Part shown: one piece after another, positions 16,958 to 23,825 of the stretch
How the letters are laid out: every line of letters starts with the position of its first letter
Position numbering within the stretch: position 1 is the stretch's first letter
Source: Prorocentrum cordatum
Taxonomy: Eukaryota > Sar > Dinophyceae > Prorocentrales > Prorocentraceae
Direction of reading: 5' to 3'
Assembly: GCA_963575745.1 (NCBI GenBank)
Contig: CAUYUJ010015296.1
Coordinates: forward strand, 253,259-278,258
DNA: 25,000 nucleotides
Made by a program: the position numbers and the translations under genes
The notes under the pieces: generated by a model
The model's database searches: none
What the model saw: only the letters and a program-made list of their open reading frames with translations
Told to the model about the DNA's origin: nothing

Positions 16958-17204
16958 GTAATAGTTCCGCGATCTGGAGACGCTGCTGACAATCCTGGCG
17001 TCGTGGAGGTATTGGCGAGGCCGTGCGATCTTCCGACCTCATCTACTGTGGCCTCGTTTGTGTGTCTTCCAACGACGAAGACTGCACGAGGAGACGACGA
17101 AGAGGGTACAAGCGAGGACGAGGCGATCCATGTCAGGCGGCAAACGGGGATGAGAGCGTTGCCTATCGCGGCTGGCCCACGTCATTATCCCTCCTGCATC
17201 CTCT

Positions 17205-17392
17205 TCTTCCTTCGCCTTCGTCCTTCTTCCTCTTCTTCTTCTTCTTATTCTTCTTCTTCTTCCTCGTTCCCCCTCGTCTCCGGCATTCCCGCTTCGCTCG
17301 CCCAGCGGTGGTCCTCTATCCTTCTGCACGGCGCTCCCCCCCTCGTCCTCCCCCTCCTCCTCCTCCTCGTACTTCCCCTCCTCCCCTCCGAG
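17205..17392. repeat. CTT/CTC polypyrimidine tract
   Basis: TTC/CTT triplets (17221-17268), about 70 bp of mixed sequence and CTC triplets (17338-17388) end in CCCTCCGAG. The tract lies directly upstream of the best coding island and may be the 3' part of an intron. Confidence 0.9.
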
Positions 17393-17501
17393 CCCCCCAA
17401 CGGCGGCCAAGGAGATCAAGTGGCTGGGGCAGGACCCCAACGAGCAGGCCCTGCATCCGACGAAGGTGCCGAACCTCATGGCGACCGGCTGCGCCTCGAA
17501 G
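17393..17501 (+). CDS. Coding island A of a possible spliced gene
   Basis: The frame reads AKEIKWLGQDPNEQALHPTK and then VPNLMATGCASK. Between 17409 and 17501, 30 of 31 codons end in G or C, the bias also seen in the RNase H region at 23.9-25 kb. The left edge follows the pyrimidine tract. The right edge is uncertain: AAG followed by GTGCCG at 17466 is a donor candidate, but coding-like sequence continues past it. I do not recognise the family. Confidence 0.4.
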
Positions 17502-17607
17502 GGGAGGAGGGGGGAGGAGCGGGAGGGAGGACGACGCGCCCTGCAGGCAGCCCGCACCACAAGGACGGGCAACCTTCCCAAGTGGCACCGCCTCGCATCC
17601 TTGCCCC

Positions 17608-17697
17608 GTCGGCCTATCCTTGGCCGCGTTCGTCGGCCGCGCCCCGCTCGAGAAGCTTCGAAACGGCCTGCCAGGGCCCCTTGCATCCTCATCGTGC
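17608..17697 (+). repeat. Dispersed repeat shared with 21815-21904
   Basis: Both copies carry TATCCTTGGCCGC (or CATCCTTGGCCGC), GGCCGCGCCCCGC, TCGAAA and CCCTTGCA in order. Differences fall at all three codon positions about equally (4, 5 and 6 in the compared codons of one frame). The shared peptide SLAAFxGRAP therefore looks like a by-product, not a selected protein. Confidence 0.75.
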
Positions 17698-18184
17698 AGC
17701 CTCATGATACGGGTCGGCTGTAGCGACCAGGAGAAGAAGGTTCAGTGGTGGGGGGGGGGGGGGCAGTTTCCCTGGCCTCCGCGCCCATCACTCCTTGCGC
17801 CGTCGCGCCTACCGCGGGCAGGACTTTTGTGGGACGGAGCCACTGCTGCCGCTCGCCCCAGTGATGCTCCTCTCGGCCGGGCCTGGTTCCCCATTGCGCG
17901 AGACGGGAACCTCATGCCACGTGAGCGCGGGCGTCTGTCTGTGAGCGATGTTTGGGCGACTCGGGGCCATCGTGAACCGTCTTTGGGGGCCTCTTGGGCC
18001 CTCTTGACCGTCGCGGAGCTCCTGGGCCTCTGGAAAAGGCATGCGAGGAAGCCCGCGGGCGCGCGGGACTGCCAAGAAGATTTGGGATTTCGGGCTCCCT
18101 GCCCCGAGCCCGAATAATTCGGCACTGCACACGGAGCACAGGGAAGCCTAGGCAACACTCCACCTCGTGCCTCGAGGCACGGCG

Positions 18185-18236
18185 GCGGAGAGAGGGAGAG
18201 AGAGAGGGAGAGAGAGAGAGAGAGAGAGTTCAGAAG
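18185..18236. repeat. GA microsatellite
   Basis: (GA)n with GGGAG interruptions precedes coding island B by about 75 bp. Confidence 0.95.
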
Positions 18237-18309
18237 GCGAGGGGTGGAAGAGAGGCAACAGAGACGAGGCAGTGGAGGAAGCGCACGCCCCGCGCGGCGC
18301 GTGCACCAG

Positions 18310-18400
18310 GAGATCGTGGCGGACGACGAGTACAGCAAGTGCGAGCTCGAGGTGGAGCACGGCGGCCAGGAGGGCGCTCCCGGCCCCAGCCTGGGGTCGG
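18310..18400 (+). CDS. Coding island B of a possible spliced gene
   Basis: After GTGCACCAG the frame reads EIVADDEYSKCELEVEHGGQ, acidic and without repeats. The first 22 codons all end in G or C. GAG followed by GTGGAG at 18352 is a candidate donor, which would make a short 42-bp exon; coding-like sequence continues to about 18400. The start phase (0) agrees with island C and with the 17465 end of island A. The function is unknown. Confidence 0.4.
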
Positions 18401-18419
18401 GAGGCGGTCGGGGGCGGCC

Positions 18420-18578
18420 TCCTCCTCCTGCTCCTCCTGCTCCTCCTCCTCCTCCTCCTCCTCCTCCTCCTCCTCCTCCTCCTCCTTCTCCTCCCCCTCC
18501 TCCCTCCTCCTCCCCTCCTCCTCCTCCCCCCTCCTCCTCCTCCTCCTCTCCTCCTCCTCCTCCTCCTCCTCCTCCCAG
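18420..18578. repeat. CTC microsatellite ending at CTCCCAG
   Basis: A nearly uninterrupted (CTC)n run with a few CTT and CCC variants. It ends in CCTCCTCCTCCCAG, as strong an acceptor as can be seen by eye, directly in front of island C. Confidence 0.97.
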
Positions 18579-18650
18579 AGGGAGTGGGGACCACGGGGGG
18601 AGGACTACCGCAGCTGGGGCCATGCGCTCTCCCGAGAGCTCATGGCTCCC
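18579..18650 (+). CDS. Coding island C of a possible spliced gene
   Basis: The frame opens at the acceptor in phase 0 and reads REWGPRGEDYRSWGHALSRE, then LMAPP. Of the first 22 codons, 18 end in G or C. The right end is not defined: the frame continues to about 18713, near the left end of the MITE-like copy 2. Joined in phase to islands A and B it would make a small acidic/aromatic segment of a protein I cannot name. Confidence 0.35.
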
Positions 18651-18730
18651 CCCCTGTCGTGTCGGCCCGTCCCTGGGTCCACCGCTCGTCCGCGCACATC
18701 TCCCTGGCCATGATACGCACCCCACCCCTC

Positions 18731-18932
18731 TGCACGCACGAAATGGGTACAGAAAGAATGGGTACAATGCCCAACAGCAGTTCCTGTTCATTTGTGTCTA
18801 TTTGAGACAGGAGGCCTGTGTCTATTTGAGACAGGAGGCCGCCTGCCCAACAGCGGCCGCTGTTGGCTTGGGGCAACATTTTGTTGCTGGGCATTGTACC
18901 CATCTGTTCCGTACCCATTTCGGGCGTCCAAA
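18731..18932. mobile_element. MITE-like foldback element, copy 2 (202 bp)
   Basis: The element is homologous to 9173-9383. Its left end (TGCACGCACGAAATGGGTAC) and right end (complement GGACGCCCGAAATGGGTAC) are inverted repeats of about 49 bp with about 9 mismatches, and the same 20-bp palindrome CCAACAGCGGCCGCTGTTGG sits at 18847-18866. Flanks are ACCCCTC (18724-18730) and CCCCCTC (18933-18939), a 6 of 7 match and so a possible decayed target duplication in a C-rich context. Copy 2 has a tandem 24-bp duplication (TGTCTATTTGAGACAGGAGG, 18796-18843) absent from copy 1. Confidence 0.75.
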
Positions 18933-18939
18933 CCCCCTC

Positions 18940-19144
18940 TTGGACACCACCCTCTTGGACCCACCCGCGGCGGGCGGAGCCGAGGATCGAAGCTTTGAGA
19001 GGTCCGCGCGGATCTCGTGGATCCTGGCGGCGCCCCCTGCGCCGACCAATGCGGCACTCGGCGCGCCAAGGAGGGGGGGCTCAGCGCAGGCCGGAGAACT
19101 CCGCGCGGGCCTCTGACAGTTTGCGTCTATGCTCGCTTCACTTC
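18940..19144. other. Open on both strands; possible exon
   Basis: A plus frame reads EDRSFERSARISWILAAPP and a minus frame reads AARIHEIRADLSKLRSSAPP over the same bases, both with G/C-rich third positions. One may be coding, but I cannot choose. A TTGGACACCACC / TTGGACCCACC duplication lies at 18940-18965. Confidence 0.3.
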
Positions 19145-19420
19145 CTCGAGTGGGGGAGGGAGGAGGATGAGGCGGATGAGGCGGATGAGGCAGAGGAGGA
19201 GGAGGAAAATGGAGGGTGGAGAGGAGAGGGAAGATGGAGCCGGAGGAGGGGGAGGAGGAGGAGGAGGAGGAGGAGGAGGAGGAGGAAGAGGAGGAGGATA
19301 TCGTCGTCGGAGGAGGTGGTGGAGGAGGAGGAGGAGGAGGAGGAGGTGGAGGAGGAGGGAGGAGGAGGAGGAGGAGGAGGAGGAGGTGAAGGAGGAGGAG
19401 GAGGTAGCCGTTGCCCGACT
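19145..19420. repeat. GGA polypurine tract 1
   Basis: (GGA)n and (GGAGGAGGT)n with GATGAGGCG units at its left end (19166-19192) and one TATCGTCGTC interruption near 19298. It is almost wholly purine on the plus strand. Confidence 0.97.
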
Positions 19421-19569
19421 CGGGGGCGCGGATCCCCCCCGCCCTTGCCGTCGACGAGCGAGCCGGAGAGCACGAAAAGCGTCGCTCTGGCGGTGGCTCT
19501 GCTGCCCACGCCCCACGGGAAGTTTCTGTCAGGGCCCAGGGGCCTCTCTCCCGTCGTCCTCGAAGGCTC
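19421..19569. other. Spacer between the two GGA tracts
   Basis: About 150 bp of ordinary GC-rich sequence containing CCCTTGCCGTCGACGAGCGA. Both strands are open; nothing was recognised. Confidence 0.4.
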
Positions 19570-19825
19570 GCGGAGGAGGGGGGTGGAAGGAGGAGGACCA
19601 GGGGGTGGAAGGAGGAGGACCAGGGGGTGGAGGGGGAGGAGGAGGAGGAGGAGGAGGAGGAGGAGGACCAGGAGGAGGAGGAAGAGGGGGGTGGAAGGAG
19701 GAGGACCAGGGGGTGGAAGGAGGACGGGAGGATGAGAAGGACGGACGGACTCCGAGGAGGAGGAGGAAGAGGAGGAGGGCTAGAGTTCCCCAGGGGCGGA
19801 AGGGAGGAGGAGGAGGAGGAGGCAT
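19570..19825. repeat. GGA polypurine tract 2 with 21-bp minisatellite
   Basis: The unit GGGGTGGAAGGAGGAGGACCA is repeated in tandem near 19579-19625 and again at 19688-19720, within (GGA)n sequence. The array gives long but meaningless Gly/Glu/Arg and Pro/Ser/Leu frames. Confidence 0.95.
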
Positions 19826-19944
19826 CGGGAGAGGCAGTCGCTGCGAACGGGGCAGTGAGGGGGAGGGGCAGCTGCACGAGATGCAGAGGAGGAAGGGGAA
19901 TACACAGTTGTGGAAGACGGCCAATGAAGAGGAGGCACGTTTTC

Positions 19945-20013
19945 AAATACTTTCCATCTGTCTAAAACATGTTTAAGCCATGATTTAAAACGCCAAATCA
20001 TGTTTGAAGCATC
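19945..20013 (+). repeat. AT-rich dispersed repeat, copy 2
   Basis: Aligns without large gaps to 6282-6351 in the same orientation and ends CATGTTTGAAGCATC. AT-rich sequence continues to about 20045 (CAGTTTTTTAACATG). There is no coding content. Confidence 0.8.
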
Positions 20014-20189
20014 GTATATACAGTTTTTTAACATGAACTCTCCTTTCGGAAAAATGTTCTACCACCCTCCCCCTGGGCTGAAAGACCCCCCTTTCCGTAT
20101 TGCAATTTACATATGATTTTTCCCAATCGTCCATCCGAATTGTGAATTCATATTGCTAGGCCGGTATCACCCCCCCACGCCACCATCTG
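20014..20189. other. Unassigned AT-richer interval
   Basis: Includes C runs (20063-20095) and ATTTACATATGATTTTTCCC. Nothing was identified. Confidence 0.4.
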
Positions 20190-20560
20190 AAAAACTACTA
20201 TGCGCGCGCATTCGTTTTTTTCCAAAAACCATAGGTTTGCAATAATCTCTTGCAACAAAACGAAACGGAGTGCGCACGCGCGAATTCGTCGCGCGCGCAT
20301 GCCGAGATCCGTCAAAACCTTCGGATCCGAACGGATTTCAAAATCGAGTGTCCAACAAACTTATAAAAGCACAGGGTTTCACAACACGGATTTTCAAAAA
20401 AAAGCTTGCGCGCGTTCTTGCGAATTCTCAAGAAAGCCATCGGTTGTTTTGTTACCCGCCTCAGAAAATGCTACCAAACTGGCTTCGCGCGCGCATGTCG
20501 AAATCGTTCGAACGCCCTTGCGCACGTCTGGGGGGGCACGATCCGTGTTAAGTAAGACCA
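20190..20560. other. AT-rich module with repeated GCGCGC words
   Basis: TATGCGCGCGCATTCG, TCGCGCGCGCATGCC, GCTTGCGCGCGTTC and TTCGCGCGCGCATGTC recur at 70-130 bp intervals, separated by A/T-rich sequence. An adjoining GAT-type array follows at 20618. The same combination in opposite order and strand occurs at 4885-5480. A plus frame (20200-20889) is open for 229 codons but shows no domain. A TTATAAAAG word is at 20361. Confidence 0.45.
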
Positions 20561-20617
20561 TGCCGGCCACTCTCGCGCGTCTGCCGCGAGCGTGCATTCC
20601 GAACTCCTTTCAGAACC

Positions 20618-20780
20618 TTCATCACCGACGCGACGACGCCGTCATCGTCTTCGGCGTGATCAGCATCGGTGCCGTCACTGGCTGCCCCGTCGTTGCTGTC
20701 AGCATCGTCACCAGCATCGCCACTAGCATCTTCGTGTCTACCGTTGTCGACGTGGCCATGAAACCGCGCCCACGTCGCCG
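20618..20780. repeat. Degenerate ATCRNC repeat
   Basis: CATCACC, GTCATCGTC, ATCAGCATCGGTGCC, GTCAGCATCGTCACC and AGCATCGCCACTAGCATC follow each other every 6-9 bp. This is the complement of the GATGNN array at 4885-5075. Confidence 0.75.
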
Positions 20781-21425
20781 ACTCGTACTGAAATGCCCGC
20801 TGGGACGTGCCGAGAGGTCAGCGCCACCGCGTTCGCGTCGGTCGCGCCAAACTAGCTGGCCGCTGCGCGCGCGAGCATGCGCGGGATAGTGCGGCCGCAG
20901 AGATGCACCAGCCAACACCAAACACTCATTGCAATCGCCGCCGCATGGGTTTTGCAAGCCAAGTTGCGGGTGGGTGGGTGGGATGTCTGCGCAAGCCTTG
21001 GAGTGGACAACTCACTGCGAGCAGAAATTATATGCACGTTTAAAGTCCACGGATCGAGCTTTTAGAGCGCCCAGTGTCATGGCATCCACAAGTGTACAGG
21101 ACGGGGAGGAGGATCGAACAAAAACAGGAGTAGAGGGGGTTGAAGCAGGAGGCGCATGAACTGCCGCCACTTGGATTCTTCCTCATCCCCTCTCCTTTTC
21201 TTGTCGGCAAACGGCACGTGGAAATGGAGGGGAGAAGGAGGACCAGCAGGAGACATGAGCAGCAAAACGAGGAGGCGGAAGAGAAGGGAGACGGAGGAAA
21301 GGAAGATGGGGAGAAGACGTAAGTTGTAGTGCCGCCCCGGATTCCGACCCCGGGCTTCCCAAGAGGTTTGGCTCCAGATGCCTCTAGAGGCTTCCGCAGG
21401 AAAGGAACAAGAACGTCCCAGATCT
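20781..21425. other. Unassigned interval
   Basis: Contains the exact 18-mer TGTCATGGCATCCACAAG (21075-21092) also present at 6423-6440, and a purine-rich part at 21100-21320. Short frames were not recognised. Confidence 0.45.
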
Positions 21426-21447
21426 TTTGTCCACGAGCGTGGACAAA
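21426..21447. repeat. Hairpin TTTGTCCACG / CGTGGACAAA
   Basis: Ten-base perfect arms are separated by AG only. The structure resembles a protein-binding palindrome more than an RNA hairpin because the loop is too short. Confidence 0.8.
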
Positions 21448-21697
21448 TCCCAGCAACAAGGATGCCAGGCGCGTGCCAGCTGTTCGAGGCGACCACGCTG
21501 CATTGTCTCCCTCCTTCCCCTCGTCTTCCTCCTCGTTGTTCTGGCTCTGGTGCTCGGTGTTGACGGCAACGTCCGAAAAAGCTTAGCGGGGGCGGCGTCG
21601 CCAGTGATCTGAGTCTTTCCGTGTCGGACATAGCCAGTGCCACCGGATGAGGGCAGCCGGCTTGTGATTGGGCCCTGGATTCCCTTGTATAAGTTGG

Positions 21698-21758
21698 GGT
21701 CACCTAGCCAGAACTGCCGCTGTTGGTGTTTCTTCGGGTTGCGACGTTCCGGTTACAG
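21698..21758 (+). repeat. Dispersed repeat shared with 9496-9560
   Basis: Same order of words as at 9496: GGTCACC, AGCCAG, CTGCCG, TGGTGTT, TTCGGGT and TTCCGGTTA. It lies 57 bp upstream of the other dispersed repeat at 21815. Confidence 0.65.
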
Positions 21759-21814
21759 TCAACCCGCACAGTCAGGATGAGCGACTTTCCAGGATTACGC
21801 TATCATCATTCCAC

Positions 21815-21904
21815 CTCGGCCCATCCTTGGCCGCTTTCGCTGGCCGCGCCCCGCGCGCAAAGTGTCGAAATGGTTTTCCAAGGCCCTTGCACCTTCACCG
21901 CGCG
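21815..21904 (+). repeat. Dispersed repeat shared with 17608-17697
   Basis: Second copy of the repeat described at 17608. The identical runs CATCCTTGGCCGC (one difference) and GGCCGCGCCCCGC make the homology clear. Confidence 0.75.
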
Positions 21905-21971
21905 TCCTTATTATTTTGCGGGTTGATTGTGCAGTCGAGCATCTGATTAAGAAACCTCCTCCCGACAAGCT

Positions 21972-22011
21972 GGGCCAGCGTTTCTGGAAAAGCTTTCCGG
22001 AAAGCTGGCCC
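21972..22011. repeat. 40-bp imperfect palindrome
   Basis: GGGCCAGCGTTTCTGGAAA on the left pairs with TTTCCGGAAAGCTGGCCC on the right. The centre AGCTTTCCGGAAAGCT (21991-22006) is a perfect 16-bp palindrome. GAAGCTGGCCCAG recurs at about 22085-22097, so a further foldback with the left arm is possible. Confidence 0.8.
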
Positions 22012-22374
22012 AATCTCTTGAGCACGTTCGCCCTGGCAGAGTCAACAGCAGGAATTTGCCCAGGCTTCTCTGAGGAAACTTCGTGAAGCTGGCCCAGATT
22101 GCTTTGACTATTATTTTCTGGAGCATAGTTTCGGCGGTAGTGGAATGAGGCGGGGGGGCACCCTCCTCGGCACACGTGTCGCATTCCGGAACGGGGCCTC
22201 GTCCTGCAGCTGGAGGGATGGACGGAGCTGCCGTCTCCTGCTCGGCGGCAGGCTGGCGGAGACCCCAGCGGACGCAGAGCGGAGGCGGCTCTGCCGGCGG
22301 AAGCCGGCGGAAGTAAAGTGTGCCCCGTGCAGTGCTGCTGCCACAGTCAAGCAGTGGCGAAGCGTCCTGGCTCG
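22012..22374. other. Unassigned interval
   Basis: GC-rich, with a plus frame of 78 codons (22145-22381) that ends inside the foldback element that follows. No domain was recognised. Confidence 0.4.
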
Positions 22375-22551
22375 CCTATAGCCCTACCGAACAATGTTCT
22401 AAGAACATGTTGAGGTTTACACGACATGTTCTTAGAACGTGTCTGGCGGAGTCTGCCTTGTTTTAGAACATTGGGAATATGGTCTAAGAACATTGTTTTT
22501 GTTCTTAGAACATCTTGGGGTTCTAAGAACATTTCGTGGTAGGACTATAGG
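22375..22551. mobile_element. 177-bp foldback element with six GTTCTWAGAAC motifs
   Basis: The ends CCTATAGCCCTACC (22375-22388) and, on the complement, CCTATAGTCCTACC (22538-22551) are 14-bp terminal inverted repeats with one mismatch. Inside are six copies of the near-palindrome GTTCTAAGAAC or a variant, at 22396, 22428, 22460, 22482, 22501 and 22520. The four complete ones are at 22396, 22428, 22501 and 22520. The element is AT-richer than its flanks and has no ORF. No target duplication is visible. It is most simply read as a MITE-like element. Confidence 0.7.
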
Positions 22552-23738
22552 AAGGCCGAGACGGTCGGTCCCTGCTCAACACAGAGGTGCGAGCACGTAG
22601 GGGTGCCACGCTGGAGATGGACCCGCAGATCTTGGCGTTGTAACTTTTTCACGGCGGGCGTTTTCGCTTGGTTTCGGGCCCCGGGATCCCCCACAGATAT
22701 CCATCGGGCCCGGACAACGACGCAGAAAGATCGGGTCTGGGGCCTGGTCGCGATTTTTTGTCGATGCTGCCATGGATTCGCAACGTCGGACGTGAGGGGA
22801 TATGGGGCTGGTCCGCCTTCTTCTCTGCCTTCATCGTTCCCGGCGGTCCCCGTACGTGCTTCCTCTTGGTCCCCAACGGTATCTGAAGTGTTTCCGTCGC
22901 GTCGTTTCTGGTCAGCTTTTTTTAGCGAGGCCCGCCACGAGACGCCCTATCCCAGAAACTTGCGAGTGCTGTGAGAGACAAGCGAGATAAAATATGCACC
23001 CCCAAGAGATGACGATGTTTTTTGGGGGGCTCAGGGTTTTCAGAGGCCGCCGCATCATCAAATCCAAAACCCCCACGCCGTGATGTTTTGTCAATGTGGA
23101 CCCGGTCCCCATGACCAGGTGTTTGTCCCGAGTCGTTTTGGACGGTCCCCAGGGCCCGGCGAGGGCCCCGTCAACCCTCCGCGAAAATGAACGCAAGTTT
23201 TCCCAACGCCCTCGCGCCCCCGATTTCAGTGCTCAGCTGCGCGCGCGGCGCGGTCCGCCGACGCCAACGGAGAAAGTCGAGTCGCGCGTCTTGGTATCAA
23301 CCCCATGAAAGTTGGGGGTCTGAGGGGGCCGACGCGGCGCGGGAAAGGCCGGCGCGAAGTTCCGCGGAGGGATGTGGGCACCGAGATCTGGCAAAAGCCG
23401 CCCGTCGTGGGTTTTTTGCTGCCGCGAGGGGGCTGGGGGCCAGGCCGCTGGACCCAGCCCTTGGCATCGCTCGGACGTGTGCACTGGCTCTCGGCGAGGA
23501 CCTCCGAGGAGCATCGTGGATCTGCTTGCGAAAAGACACGAGCCCGCACGAAGCCGAAAGATGCACGGGGAGCGGACGTTCGAGCGATGGCGGGAGCCCT
23601 GCCGACGCCCGGCCCGCGGCCCCAGGGGGGAGGAGGCAGAGGCCACCGAGCCCTGCGCCCGGAGGGGAGCGGCAGCGGAGAGCGCCACCCGCGCCGCCGC
23701 GCGCCGTCCCCGCCGCTCCGGAGGGGAAAGCAGGCGCG

Positions 23739-23740
<2 letters not shown>
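22552..23740. other. Mostly unassigned region before the retrotransposon fragment
   Basis: The region has normal complexity. From 23115 the plus frame used by the RNase H domain is open without interruption, but the translation (Ala/Arg/Gly-rich, e.g. GIARTCALALGEDLRGASW) contains no reverse-transcriptase motif. High GC makes long open frames expected here. A (-) frame is open over the same bases. Confidence 0.4.
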
Positions 23741-23788
<48 letters not shown>

Positions 23789-23809
23789 CACACACACACG
23801 CACACACGC
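23741..23809. repeat. CA microsatellite
   Basis: About 34 CA units with four CG interruptions (CACGCACA). It lies in front of the retrotransposon coding part, inside its open frame, where it reads as a Thr-His run. Confidence 0.98.
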
Positions 23810-23825
23810 GCGGGACCAGCTTACA

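Noticed and set aside
16235-17707. Longest plus-strand open frame (490 codons)
   Set aside because: It runs through a CTT/CTC microsatellite, uses a different register from the strongly G/C3-biased island at 17393, and shows no domain. It probably joins an exon with intron sequence.
17742-18791. 349-codon minus-strand open frame
   Set aside because: A large part is Gly/Glu runs from the CTC microsatellite and Ser/Leu runs from the GA one. It overlaps better plus-strand candidates.
18822-19946. 374-codon minus-strand open frame
   Set aside because: Mostly poly-Ser, Pro and Leu from GGA repeats, and its end reads the terminal repeat of the MITE-like element.
20200-20889. 229-codon plus frame
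   Set aside because: It spans an AT-rich module and a degenerate ATC repeat that reads as Ile/Val/Ser. No domain.
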